Origin: Lepidurus packardi
Lineage: Eukaryota > Arthropoda > Branchiopoda > Notostraca > Triopsidae
DNA: 64,000 bases
Assembly: GCA_023053545.1 (NCBI GenBank)
Contig: JAKZAN010000002.1
Span: forward strand, 7,994,790 to 8,058,789
Direction: 5' to 3'
Made by a program: the position numbers and the translations under genes. Under the pieces are notes generated by a model. The model ran no database searches. It was not told the DNA's origin and saw nothing but the letters and a program-made list of their open reading frames with translations. Below are positions 22,978 to 36,000 of this stretch, one piece after another; the stretch's first letter is position 1; every line of letters begins with the position of its first letter.

Positions 22978-25900
22978 TCAACTTTTGGACTTGAAAATAT
23001 CTGCGTACTGCGTTAACAGGGCTTCCACCACCAAGTTCTGTTGCATCATGTCCAAGGCGAGATTGGTTGTCTCGGCCAAGGGCCACATTAACGTGGGTCC
23101 GAAAACGATGGCTAAATTGCTGATATGCATACGGTTATGCTCCCGGTACTCGGTCACCCTAAAAGCAAGTCCACAAAATTAGGCCTTTTTCTTTTCAAAT
23201 TATTGCTATTTGTTATTTTTATTAACTTTAAAAATATATTATTTTTTTATTATTTGTTAATTTATTATTTTTATTATCAAATTATTACTTGAGAAGGTGC
23301 CCCAGCAGGAATTTCAGCGTTTCATAGTTCTCCTTGGGCAGCATTTCCACAATTTCTTTGAACCGCGCCGTCTTCTCGTTTTTGATAGTCAGATTGCTAG
23401 CTTGCAAGGCCTTGGCAAAGAGCGCGTGGGAAATCAAGGGCTCTTTCAGTTCCCGGAAAAACAATTTGAGGGCGCCAGTCAACACGTGGACGTCTTCTTC
23501 TTCCTCCAAAACACCCCATTTATCTTGGTCAACCTGCGAATAGATAAACGTATCGATAGAGTATTATAAATTTAAAAAAAAAAGAATTTTATTGGGTACC
23601 CTGTTTTACAGTTACAAGCTAGTAGCTTAGTCGAGTTTAAAAGTGATTTTTTTTCGGACCAAAAGGCTTTTAGTAAAAAGTAGTAGCTTAGTCAAAAAAA
23701 ACAAGAAATTTTTCTATCAAAATTTCATCTTCATCTTTACTGGCAAACTTTTCTTCGTAATTTTCTTCAAAATTTCAATCCATATTTCCAATGCATTCAA
23801 GAGAATAATATTTCTTAAGCTGAGAGACAAAATTACAATAATATCCTTCTTATCTTGAGAGTGGTAGATAGCTGATGTGATAACACTCAACACGATAACA
23901 CGTGTTGAGTAGTAGCTTAGTAAAGATAATATAACAAGTTTTGGTTTAAAAAAAGTTACTAAGCTAGTAGCTTAGTAAAGAGTGGTAGCTTATAACTACA
24001 AAACAGGTTATTATTACCTGCAAACGGATCTTTTGAACTTGGGACAAGTTCCCGGACGCTCGATAAAGCCCATCTGCTTTCATGTTCTCAGGCTGGCCTT
24101 CAATCACGGCAATCACTTGCTTAACAAAGCAGGGCACAGTGCTCTGCTCAACCGCGCAGAGGTTCTGCAATCGACAGCCGAATACGGGCTCATCTTTATA
24201 AATGCCCTTTTTCATGAGGGTGTCTAGGTTGGGGCGTCGAACGAAGAACTTTTTAAGTTTATCCCGTAGCTTATTTTGGCGATCTGCCGGCATGGCTGCA
24301 GTCAAATCCTCCGTGCTGCCGAGGATCCGCACTAAAGTCCAGTAAAAAACAAATAATCATATAAAAAACATCCAAAAGCATCACAAAACGGATGAAATAC
24401 CCTTGGTAGACTTGGTGCGAACCAATCGGCCGAATCTCTTTGGTTCTTCTGGGGTGGGAGGGGTCAAAAAGGTAGGGCTAGTAGGTTTGGAAGGCGAAGG
24501 TGGGACTGATCCTGCCCCTGTGACTTGACTAGAGGGCTAAACAATAAGAAAATAATTTTTTGAGTCTAAAAATTACTCAAAACGAGAATACCAGTTGTTG
24601 GATGACTAGGCGGATTTTCTCGAACCATTCCTTAGATTTGGTGACGTCGTCATCTTGCAGCAGCAACTGCTGTCCCAACACAGTGCTGATTTGGAACACA
24701 TTCTTGCGACTGGATCGATCGCACGCCCACTCCAGTACCGCCCCTTTTAAGTCCACACATAATTCAGGCATGTTGGCCACATTGCCTGTGCGCTACAAAA
24801 GCAGAGAAGTACAATGAATAATTATAATGAGTACAGGTCATTGAATTTACCACTTGAGTGGCCGCTTTTGCATCTTTGACCAGCAGCAGCAACAGATCGG
24901 TGAGAACAACAAACGAAGAGGACCAATTCTTACGCACTTTTCGGCCCTGGTCGGTAATTTTGGTCTTGTACAGAACTCCCTGGTGGATCACGTTCTGTAA
25001 CAGAGCCATACAAATATACTTATTAGGATGTTATGTTACTAGCTTCAACTTAAGACCCTATCCAAGATCGCGGGAAAAGGAAAATACAGGAAAAAGAACA
25101 ATAGTTTAGGAATCTTTAAGACGAAGAAGTAAAAGACTTGAAAGACACCGCATGCCCCGCACTTACGAGGCCCAAAGTAGATATCCATTCACTTACGATG
25201 GCCCCAGCTTGGAACGACGGCCACTGGCCACCAATCGTGCTTCCGCGAGGTAAAGAACCGGTCCAGCCAATCGGAGGGACGGCACTCATAGGCAGTGTGT
25301 AGTTACTTGGCTTGGTACAAGCATTTTCCACTTCTTCTGTGACACCACTGTTGACAAAGCACACGGAAAGTAGAACTGTTAGATTCAAGCCAGACTACTA
25401 CTACCAAAGTATATAGGTTTACACAATACGATAACAAGGGTATCTTCCGATGTAAAGGTTTTGGACTTACTTTCTCAGTCTCAAGAGTAGATTCAGGTTA
25501 AAAAAAAAAAAAAACAGACTATCGAAGGGTACAATTTTTAAACCTCCCAGCACGGTTCAGAAAAGGTAACGACGGTTTACAAAGAGCAATGCCGGTCGGG
25601 AAATAGTCATAAGGACGAATCGACAAAAGGACCCCGTGTACCCGATGCAAGGATGCCGGCCCCCGACACAAGGACGACGGGCCTCGACAGAAGGACGCCA
25701 GGTCCATAATCTTTTAAGGGACCAGAAATAGAGTTTCGAGTTCAAAAAAGGTTCTTCTCATTGGGTAAGTGCCCATTAGATTAGAAAGTGCCTAAGCCGT
25801 ATTAAAAAATACGTCAGAAGGACTACGAACCCCGACAGAAGGAAGCCAAACGTAGCCTAAACTAGCCTAGCATAACTCAACCTAACCTAACCTAGCCTTC

Positions 25901-28900
25901 TGACATTCTTATTGCGTAAACCTACTGTGTAAACCTTTATACTGTGACTACTACGGTAAAAAAATCAATAAAAAAAATCAGAGATTTTTACCTGAACGGA
26001 GTAAGGACCATGGAACGCGCCTTGATATTGCGCTCAGTGCGTGAGATGGCCAATATCCGCGTACTGGCTGGCGTAGTAATAGGCGCAATGGCGCTGGGCT
26101 CTTCTGGTACGGTGATGGTCGGCATACTAGCCTTGTCTGTTGGAGGAGGAGTGAGCAGAAGCAGGTTCTGCTCGACCAGCGGATATGTGAAAGTGGGCGT
26201 GTTAACATCGGTCTTCATTTTGGCTTCACCGGTAGGCACCTCAGGCAGCGTCCACACGGATTCGTTGCTATTTTCCTCGAAAAAATACACCCGACCTTCA
26301 TTATCCAAGGACGAGTACCACTGGCAAATACAAATAATCAAAAAGCTAATTAGAATCAAAACTATTTTTCTTAAAAAGAAGTAATTCTTATAGTAAAAAC
26401 CCTTTGAAAAAAAAAGAAAAACACGTTTAAAACACCTCAACTTCTTGCACTTGGGCCATTCGCACGCGATTCCACAAGGGCTCGGATTCCTGCACGTGTA
26501 CCCGGTGCTCTTTCCAGGTGGGCGTGAAGCAAGCCACCTCGGAAGATTGCACAAGTTTGGGCACGGCAAAGGCCCGTTTGCTCAGCCATTTCTTTCCGAC
26601 GAGCAAGGAACATGGGCTAGAACTTTGCTGCTCGTTGGGCCATGAAACCCGAACGGACGGGGGATAGTTCTCTTCCAGTTCAGAAGGTAATACTGCCCAG
26701 CTCCAGGTCTTGCGGGTCCACGGACTGGGCAGGAAATCCCAGGTGTGACTACCATCACCTCGCCGGCAGCCAAAGTCGGCCTTTTTCAGTAGCAGCGCCA
26801 AATCCCACGAAGTTTCCCGGCTGAACGTCAAGGAGGATTGCTCCGATAGTTCGGAGATCCGATCCAGTGGACTCGGCTGTTGGCTCCGCAGAGTCAGAGG
26901 GGACCGACGGCGGCTGGGGAAGGTACTTTCACTGGGAGAGACCTCCTCGTTTTTCAAGAGATTGCCTACTTCACCATCCGTCGGGGAAGAGGGCGATAAC
27001 GGGGGTGAAGCTGACCGGGAACAACACTGCCAAAGGAAAGCCATTTTGCTGGTTGCGCTTTCTCCTGAATCTGCTCCTCTGGGACTTGAGACAACGCTGC
27101 GCTACACGCAATTCAAAATGCCAGTCGTCGTCAATGTCAAGTCTCCCCAAATGGAACATACAGGGAATGGGACTAGGGAATGTAAGTAATTGAAACGGAC
27201 CGCTTCCTGTTTCCTGTTGCGCTGCCATTATGTCGATTAACCCAACATTATACACATGCATATTTTTACCACACCCGCATCCGCTTAGCTTAACCTCAGA
27301 TCAGGAAAAGGCTAAAAGATTGGGAGAGAAAGAATGGGAGAAAATAATACAAACTTACTTTAGCCCCTGTCGACGAATTGATGTAGCACACTTCCTCAGC
27401 TTCCACGTCCCAGGATTTGACCCAACCTGTCGGAAGACAGTACTTGGAGGTCCTTGTTTTGCTGCTCTGTGTCTTTCGGCTTTCGGTGGCTTCTTTGGCG
27501 ACTTTCTCGCTAGCACTCGCTGGCTTTCGAGGCTCCCGGCCTTTTACGCTGTAGTGGAAACTAGAAAACAAGGGCAACTCTAGTTGAATCCCTTCTTCGT
27601 CCGCGGAATACGCCTAGAATGACGAAACCGGCAGAGAAAATGAGGTTACCCAATGAGATTCCAAAAGGCGGCACAGTTTTAGAAGATTATTTATTTGATT
27701 TTTTTACCCGGGCACGGCCGTCCCTGTCGTTCATTCCCAGCTTTTCTTTCAAATTAGAAATGGACGTTGAAAGAAGAGGCGTATTGCGACGAGGAGGTTT
27801 CCAGCTTTTACTGCCCGTCGTAGGATGGTAATAATACGGTCGACCAGAGGCTAAACTGTATTCCAACCAACCGTCGGGCAAGAAACGTCGAGGGGCGCGG
27901 TTTGGACTAGGGGAGGGAGGAGCGTCTCCTACTGCTACCGCATTCTTGCCGGGTGAAATCTTCTGTTTGTTTTGCTTTTTCAGTGAAGGAAAGGAATTGG
28001 TTTCATTAGTCACAACAGTTCACAAGAACTCAAGAAAACTTAATTTTAGAGCACGTTCCACTGGCTGCACTGGTGCAATATTTTTGGCACTCAGTGTGTG
28101 TAAAGATATGCATGTTTGACCAAGTTTTATAGCGCATACCATTGGCTCCACTGGTGCAATATTTGTGGCACTCAGTGTGTGTAAAGATATGCATGTTTGA
28201 CACACTGAGTGCCACAAATATTGCACCAGTGCAGCCAATGGAATGCGCTATAAATCTTTCCCACAACAACTCGATAAAAGTGCATAAAACTAACTTCTTC
28301 GTCGAGGATGTCCAAAGATTTGTCAGACGAAGAGACGAGCGAGTCCAGAGAGTCTTTTGATCCAAGATTGTCATCCGAAGAAGCGGAAAAAGACTCCTTG
28401 AAGAAATCCGTGTTGCGATACAAAGCAGCTGGAGATAAAACATGGGTACTAGTAGGTTGATCCGTATCCTCACGATCAGGGGTACACAGGGGATTGTTGA
28501 AACTCAGGTTAGTGGCTTCCTCCAAAGACAAATCGGCAGTCGGAAGGCGGGGGAACGTAGGCAAGTTCTCATACCGAATCTTGCCCGGTTTGGGGGGCAA
28601 ATCCGGGGCTGCAGGCACTAGGGATCCAGTCACACTCATAGGAGCTTTCGGAATCTGTTGAGCTAAGCGTTCCAGAGATTCCGAGAGGTGTTTCACACGT
28701 GGGGCTAAACGCGGCTTCTCCGTGCGGGGCAAAGGAACCACTTTGCTGTAGTGGCTGACTCTAGGAGGAGTGGGACCCGAACCTGGCGAAGAATCGGGCG
28801 TAATGAAGGGCGTGGTAGGAGAAAGAGCTGGGGAAACGGGACTCGTCTGATTCAGAGGCACTTGTTCTGGCTGAGTTAAGACATTCAATCGCCCTTTGGG

Positions 28901-29776
28901 CGGGAGAGCTGGCGCTTTGTCCGCTTTATCAGGACTGATGAGATTAGCTTTATCGACTTCTTGCAGAAAAAGACGGGACGCTTGACGAGGTGGAGGGCGG
29001 GGCGGCAGAACGGGAAAGAGTTTGTCAGAGATAGTCTTGACAGAGCTCGCAGTCGGGGAACTCGCACCAGTAGAGTTGATTGTAGATTCGGTCGCAATGG
29101 TGTCGGTGACATTGTCGTGGGCTTCGAGTGTTTTCAACAATTTGGGCGGTGGACGCGGCACGATGTTCCCGACACACTCTGCACTGGGCTCGCTGTAAGA
29201 AAACCGCTGGGCGCTCGGGGCAGAAGCCCAGTCTTCTTTCGCGAATTCTGGTGGCGGTGGAATCGTGGTTATACAGGGCTCAATCGCCCAAGATTTACGA
29301 CGATCCCAAATGTCTTTGGACAGACGGGTTTTCCTCTGCTTCTCTTGCTCCACGGCCAGTTTGGCGGTGCCCAGGCTGCTCAACTGGTCCCGGAACGTGA
29401 CAGCATCCATGGATGTCGATCGCTGCTTGGAGAGAACGGAACTGGCTAGTTTGGTCAAGAGGTTATCGTCGCTTTTGCTCTCGGGCAGCCCAAGTTTCAG
29501 GCTTGGCAGCTGGCTGGTATTGTTGCTGCTGAGCGAAAGTGGGGGGCGTGTGCGCGTTTTGATCTCAGGTTTCACATGCCTAGTGTTCACGATTTCCAAA
29601 TAAGGGGTAGGAGCGTAAAATGGGGCGATATCAGAGGCAGATTCTTCCAATCTGGTTACTTGCCACCAATCGGCATTGGTTTTTTTTATTACGATTAACT
29701 GTTCACCTTCCTGCATCACCACATTGTCATGAGAAAAGGGGTAAAGAACTTTGACTTTTTGTGTCTCTTCCATCAT
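22978..29776 (-). CDS. Rho GTPase-activating protein with SH3, WW, PH and RhoGAP domains (ARHGAP27/12-like)
   Basis: Predicted to stimulate GTP hydrolysis by Rho-family GTPases at membranes. The large first exon (about 28297-29776, ATG at 29774-29776) encodes an N-terminal SH3 domain (VKVLYPF ... DWWQVTRLEE) and a long proline-rich stretch with many PxLPPKP-type sites. Downstream exons encode WW modules (27690-28000, DGWLEYSLASGRPYYYHP; 27350-27615, PTGWVKSWDVE; 25992-26320, WYSSLDNEGRVYFFEE), a PH domain over 24592-25347 (GVLYKTKITDQGRKVRKNW), and RhoGAP in 24018-24331, 23289-23533 and 22978-23158. The arginine finger GLYRASGN, LKLFFRELKEPLI and SNLAIVFGPTL are present. Exons around 26436-27035 and 25197-25347 are less certain at their edges. 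The domain order fits the ARHGAP27/12/15/9 group. It is divergent from DDX18, with about 500 bp between starts. Confidence 0.88.
23570..24010. repeat. AT-rich RhoGAP intron with scattered short repeats
   Basis: The 11-mer agtagcttagt recurs several times between 23620 and 23990. A small inverted repeat (about 23886-23911, actcaacacg ... cgtgttgagt) also occurs. It looks like a degraded simple or foldback repeat in an intron. Confidence 0.6.
28044..28248. mobile_element. Small TA-flanked MITE with partial tandem copy, in a RhoGAP intron
   Basis: A 117-bp palindromic element spans 28132-28248, flanked by TA on both sides. Its inverted ends start gcgcat(a/t)cca(t)tggct and include tgcaatatttgtggcactcag. 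A half copy lies just before it at about 28044-28120. The same terminal sequence bounds the larger element at 37283-38247. The TA flanks suggest mobilisation by a Tc1/mariner-type transposase. Confidence 0.7.
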
Positions 29777-30051
29777 CAAGAATGAAGGATATTTCTACAT
29801 TTAAGATGTATTTTTTTTTACGAAAAAATCGGAAATGAGAATGGAATAAAATTTCAAGCAATTACGAAGTCAGACGGGTTTAACTTTTTTGGCTTATGGT
29901 AGTTGTACCACATTCGGCTCCTAAACGAGCTATTTGGGAAATTTAATGACTATTTAACGATGAGACAAGTTCATTTACTCATCAGAAACAATCAACAGGT
30001 TACCAGCCACACCAAGATGTTTACACCCTTTATATACCGTACTCATAGCAA

Positions 30052-30235
30052 CGATTCAGGTAGAGGGGATTTGCGAAAGGAATAGCGATCCGCCTTGAAA
30101 AGCCGTGAACCACAGAAAAGAGGCGGGAGCTGTAGCCGAGTGGAAACGGTTCAGGTTAGAGGGGAACTGCGAAGGAACAGCGATCCTCATTGAAAAGCCG
30201 TGACCCGCAGAAAAGGGTCTGCAGCCGAGTGCGCA
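30052..30235. repeat. Two diverged tandem copies of a unit of about 95 bp upstream of DDX18
   Basis: The pattern gaggg(g/a)...tgcgaa...aacagcgatcc...ttgaaaagccgtga appears at about 30058-30122 and about 30155-30220. The spacer contains tagccgagtgg, which matches the tRNA A-box consensus. The repeat sits between the divergent RhoGAP and DDX18 starts. Confidence 0.55.
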
Positions 30236-30277
30236 CGTGTTTTTGTTGAATAATCCATTAAATTTCCTTGATTAAAA

Positions 30278-32749
30278 TGGCGTTAAACGATACTGTATTA
30301 AAGCGGAAGCTTAAGAAAAGAGAACTCAACAAGTTACAAGTGCTCAAGAAAATGGAATCCGAAAATGGTACAATTATTTTTTTTATTTAATAATATATGA
30401 TAATGTATAAAGTTACACGAGTTACTTTTAGCCATGGTAGCTGAAGAGCCAACTGTTAAACCGTCTTTGAAGAGACCTGCAGAAGAACCCGTAGAGATTG
30501 GCAGAAGTCCAGGATCAGCTAAGAAGAAATTAAAGAAAAAGAAAAATCAAACTGCCAACGTAGATGAAGAGAACACAGAAGATGTCAAATCGGCAGACTC
30601 TACCTTGATTGATGAAAAGGATAACGATGATCGGGTTTGTGTGACCCCAGCTACTGATCCTCATTGTAACTTCTGACTTAATTGCAAAAGAGCATTTCTA
30701 ATGGTCTTCGTGTTTAACATGTCTAGTACCCGGGACTGCATTGGGTATTGGTATCTTGACAGACACTTCCTTCTCATCTTTGCAAGGGAAGGTGTCCGAA
30801 GCCACCTTGACAGCCGTTGAGGAAATGGGCTTCAAAAACATGACAGAAATCCAAGTACAGTAAAATATGCCTCCTTTTTGGACGTAATCTCTTTACAGCT
30901 TTTCATCTTAGGCAAAAACAATTCCACATTTGCTGGAAGGGAGGGATTTAGTGGGTAAAGCCAAAACTGGTTCGGGCAAGACACTCGCGTTTTTATTACC
31001 AGCTGTGGAGCTGCTCAACAAGCTCAAATTCATGCCTCGCAACGGTACTTACACAATTTGGTATTACTATAATAATAAAACAACGTTATTTGCCCACAGG
31101 TACTGGCGTGGTCATCATTTCCCCCACTCGTGAGTTGTCTATGCAAACGTTTGGCGTTTTGAAAGAACTTTTAAAACATCATTCGCATACTTACGGCCTC
31201 ATAATGGGAGGAGCCAATCGCCAGTCAGAAGCCCAGAAACTCTCCAAAGGCGTCAATATCTTAGTAGCCACGCCTGGTCGTCTGTTGGACCACCTGCAAA
31301 ACACTGCTAATTTTGTTTTCAAGAATCTTCAGTGTCTAATCATAGACGAAGCAGATCGCGTTCTGGAGATCGGTTTTGAAGAAGAAATGAAGCAAATCAT
31401 CAAGCTTCTCCCTAGTATGTATACCAGTTTTTGTATCTGGTTACTAGTATGCCTCTCTTCTTGCAGAAAAGAGACAAACCATGCTGTTTAGTGCAACCGT
31501 TACAGAGAAAATTGAAGCTTTGAGTAAGCTGGCCCTGAAAAAAGAGCCCATTTCGGTAGGAGTTGACGACGCTTTAGATACAGCCACCGTAGAAGGGCTG
31601 GAACAAGGTAACATACTAAATATACTAAATAGTTTTAACTTGATGTCATATCATCTGTTCTCTAATGTAGGATACGTGGTGTGCCCATCTGAAAAGCGGT
31701 TACTACTGCTTTTTAGCTTCTTAAAGCGCAATCGAACGAAGAAAGTTATGGTATTCTTTAGCTCCTGCCTCTCCGTCAAGTACCACCACGAGTTACTCAA
31801 CTACATTGATTTGCCCGTTATGTGCATCCACGTAATAACTTTTTGTTTACTACAGAAAAGGGAACCAAAGAAATAATTGATTTGATCAATGTATTCAATT
31901 GATATAGGGCAAGCAGAAACAAACCAAGCGAACGACAACGTTCTTCCAGTTTTGCAATGCAGAAACAGGGATTCTGCTTTGTACGGATGTGGCAGCGCGA
32001 GGTTTGGACATCCCCGCCGTTGATTGGATTGTCCAGTATGACCCCCCAGATGATCCCAAGGTAGATATTTTTCAATAGTCTCTTCTTGATTGCTAAGTTT
32101 CATTTTCACCCATACTTAAAGGAATACATCCATCGAGTCGGTCGAACTGCGCGTGGCCAGGGCGGCAAAGGGCACGCCTTGCTAATTGTACGTCCCGAAG
32201 AGCTGGGCTTTTTGCGGTACTTGAAACAGGCCAAAGTTCCCTTGAACGAGTATGAGTTCTCTTGGAGCAAAATAGCTGATATTCAACCGCAGGTTAATTC
32301 AATGACAAAACCGAGCTTTGTGTGTGTGTAATTAATTATTGTTCCTTGAACTCGTTTAGTTGGAAAAGCTGATCACGAAAAACTATTTCCTCCACATGTC
32401 GGCCAAGGAAGCGTTCAAATCCTATGTACGAGCATACGATTCCCATCATTTAAAGAATATCTTTGATGTTAACACCTTGGATTTAGCCAAAGTAGCCCTG
32501 TCATTTGGTTTTAAGGTGCCACCTGCTGTGGATTTGAGTAAACATTTTATTTCCTTTTTTACGGTTTCGTTCTAATATGTGATATTTGTTTGTGTAATTG
32601 TAGACGTCCATGTTAACAAAAACGCTCGTCCTCGCAAAATGCAAGGGAAAATGGGCAGCAGACACGACCAAGACAAACAAAAGAGGGCCACTATCTACAA
32701 AGCTTTGCCTGGTCGAAACCCGCGTGACCAGCGACAGTTTTCGCGTTAA
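30278..32749 (+). CDS. DDX18: ATP-dependent RNA helicase DDX18 (Has1/pitchoune)
   Basis: Nucleolar DEAD-box helicase needed for large- and small-subunit rRNA processing. About 11 exons; the coding start is at 30278 and the stop is 32747-32749. A lysine-rich N-terminal tail (exons 30278-30367 and from 30432) precedes the helicase core. Visible motifs: Q motif GFKNMTEIQ, Walker A AKTGSGKT, Ia PTRELS, Ib [27 protein letters not shown] and [11 protein letters not shown]. The family-specific runs [19 protein letters not shown] and [11 protein letters not shown] identify DDX18 rather than other DEAD-box proteins. The C-terminal tail is basic and ends RDQRQFSR. The junction of exon 2 to 3 near 30650-30730 is uncertain. 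NCAPD2 follows on the same strand after about 300 bp. Confidence 0.95.
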
Positions 32750-33046
32750 ATTGTAAACAAATGGCGAAACATTACATTCTGCTACGTCTTTAGCTAAAAT
32801 TGAACGAGTCAATTGCAAAAATGTAGACTTAACTTTTCCTTTTTGGTTGACAAATTAGCGCCATCTAATGTCTATAATTAATATGCTATCAAGGAAATTC
32901 TTCTACACATAGATGGCTCTTGAAATTTGGCGCCACTGAATAAAGGCCGTTTGTTGTTTTGGCTTTGTGCATTTCTACTCAAATAATTTTCTTAGTTATC
33001 CAGGGAATACATTCTTATTATACTACTGCATCAAATTAAATTAAGG

Positions 33047-36000
33047 ATGTCCAATTTCACTTTCGTTTTGCCGTTAACGAAAGATGAGCTGCTTGTCGAG
33101 TCAGGTGAAAACGACTCGAAGTGTGAAAACCAGTATGTGGTGAAGCAGTTGCTAGGCGCTAAGCAGATTGATGAAGGACTTCGAAGTATACACGGTTTTA
33201 CTTCCTTAAAAACAATGCATCTAATGGAATTTTAATCCTCTAGATGTTCACAGACTTGTGAGCACCGAGGGCCCTGATTTTATTTTGGCGAATTTTGACT
33301 TATTTTACAGCTGTATTGTTAATTACGCTCTTTTGGACGCGGATCAAAAGCATTCAGCCTGGTCTGTCCTGTATGACGAGTTTACCAAGTTTACCCACAT
33401 TTTAAGTAAAACTTTGCAAAGCACCTCTGGCCAGGCTTTATCAGAAAACGGAACCAAGACACTAAATGTCCTTAAGATGCTAAGTTACGCCTTTTGCCAT
33501 TTGGTCAGATGCCTTGAGACAGAAAGTGCCAACCCTGCTTTGGATGTGTCAAGTCTTGCCAAGGTATTATTTTAAACCTTCTTTAGCCTGACACTAGCAG
33601 CTTTTTCCATTGCTTGTTTTTTAGGGTCGCGGTAGAGGTGCGAAGAAGAAATCAAATAATGAAACAGCCGCCGAACCTTTTGACCGAGATAAAAGCCTCT
33701 TGGCTATGTACCAAATCTTACAACTGCCTTTAGGCAAGCTATGGAGTCCAGCCATCAGCCCAGAGTCTAATTTCCTTAAACTGTTTACGGACTGCGTGTG
33801 CAAAGCTCTAGAAAACCCCTCCTTAGGCTACGTCCGAAGCAAAGACACCCGCAATTCCATTTTTGAGATTTTAGGGAGTCTCATTCAGCGCTACAATCAA
33901 GGCGAGACGGTCACTCATCGCCTTACAGAGCTTGTTACAACATCTGAGAAGAGTGTGCCCGCTTTAATAGCCGGAATACCTCACCTCCTAGAAGTGACAC
34001 ACTACCAGGCCTTAATGGGTCAGATCCTCTGCCTTGGACAGCGTTTCGGAAGCTCTGTGCTTGACACTGATACCGTTCGCAACCTATCAACCTTCCTCAT
34101 AGGTTTAGCAGAACACAGCCCGGAAATATTCCTATCCCATTTGCCACTCTTGCCTCTACTCCTGGACGAAAAGAATGCCAGTTTACGTGGCGCGGTATGC
34201 ACGGTCATCGGCGAGGTCGTAGCGCATTGCCTGACTGATGAAGGCTTGCCCTCTAATCGCAGACATCAACGCGACAGTTTGCTCAATCTACTACTGGATC
34301 ACGTGCATGATAAGAACGCCCACGTCCGTTCCCGCGCTCTTCGCTGTTGGTCCCAGCTGAGTTCCAACAAAGCCATCCCGCTCTCGTATCTGCAGCAGTT
34401 ACTCCCCAGGACCATTGGACGACTCAAAGATGCGAGTAGTATGGTTCGCAAGCAGAGTCTCCTGCTCCTCAAATCCCTTATCGAAGAAAATCCGTTTGGT
34501 CCCTTGCTTATTTCAGAACCGGACTTGTCCAGAACTCTAGCAGAGGAAGAAAGCAAGCTGCAAACTATGACAGGTTCGACAGTTGACCCAGCGAGTGCTG
34601 GAAAACAAAGTCGGCAGCTGCAGTGGGATAAAATGGAGGCAGAACTGTTGGAAAGCTTGGAAGATGTCAATGAAGGTAGGAAAGTTTTGTTCCATGGTTC
34701 ATTTCTTTGCTATAATCAGCTTGCATTTGGAAATTGGATTAATAGACGACTTCAACGAGGAGATCGCGACTCTGCCTGAAGCTGTAAATTGGACAAATCT
34801 CATACATATGGTAGTAGCAGCCCTGGACCAAATGGATGGCGTCGAAGCTGTGCGAATTCTGTGCTTCTTTGTGCTCAAGAACCCAAAGATACGCCAAGGA
34901 GTGTTGGCTTGGATGGATTTTGACCTAGAAGACACCAATCTTGCCCCGATTCCAGAAGTGGAACCAAATCAATGGCTCAATGTTCTGCGTCTCCTTTACG
35001 TAGAGCGAGAATTGCTTTTGGATGAGGCGCAAGCGGAGGAGCAGCCTGAGCAGGAACCACCCGAGTCCCAATTAAACACCCAAACGCAGAAACACATCGT
35101 GGATTTCTATAGAGTACGTATTCACTGTAGCAACATATTCTCGGGGGTTCTTGAAGTTTTTGTACTTTTATTTTTACTTTATGTATTATTATTTATTTAC
35201 ACTTATTATTATTTATTTATATTTATTATTACAGTGGGCGATCGGTTAACGAACATAATTCGTTGCAAAATGAGGTACGCTAACTGAATTTCGTTCACCG
35301 ATCATCGATTTACCATACGCCCATAGCTTTTTATGGGAAGTTGATTCATTCTGGAGAAACCAAAATTTTTTTTTTTTTTATATAATTACTTACTCCCTTT
35401 ATTTATATGTAATAACAATAATACAATATGTAATAATACAAATTATATATAATAATATTTAATAACAATAAATAATAATGCGTAATAATATAATATGTAA
35501 TAACAATAATCCGAGAACGTATTGACAAATGTTACACAAAGCGTCGCTTCTTCGTGTGATTGTTCTGTTTGTCAGGAGCAGCCTGAGCAGGAACCGCCCG
35601 TTTGTCAGTAAACACGTTCTCCGTGTTTACTGACAATCGGGTATCATGTATCCCGCTGTCAATTTTTCAGCTAATGGAGTGAAAGAAAGTACAAGTTTTA
35701 ATAATTTTAACAACGAAAGTTGATGAGGATCGTTAACCTTATCTAACCTAACTTAATGCATTTTCTATCTCACTACCAACTTTCAACTCGATGGACACTT
35801 CGTTGTCAGTTTTTTCCGGAGAACGTTTAGCAACAATACGGCATGGTAATGTCATTGTTGACCTCGGGGCTTTTAACCGGAGAACCTGTTGGGTCTGTTA
35901 GGTGTTCGTTATCCAAACATAAAATGCGCAAAAAAAAAAGTCTTCGTTATCCGAACTGTTCGTTAACCGATCACCTGCTGTGTTTATTTAGATTTCTTAT

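Noticed and set aside
25519..25745. GC-richer repeat-like frames in a RhoGAP intron
   Set aside because: Short imperfect gacagaagg-type repeats give overlapping frames in more than one phase, typical of simple repeats.
25885..25905. acctaacctaacct run resembling arthropod telomere repeat
   Set aside because: Only about three imperfect units within an intron; far too short and interrupted to be telomeric.
28172..28296. Extension of the RhoGAP first exon beyond the acidic ILDEE sequence
   Set aside because: A GT donor fits at about 28296 and the following codons are MITE sequence, so the extension is read-through into an intron.
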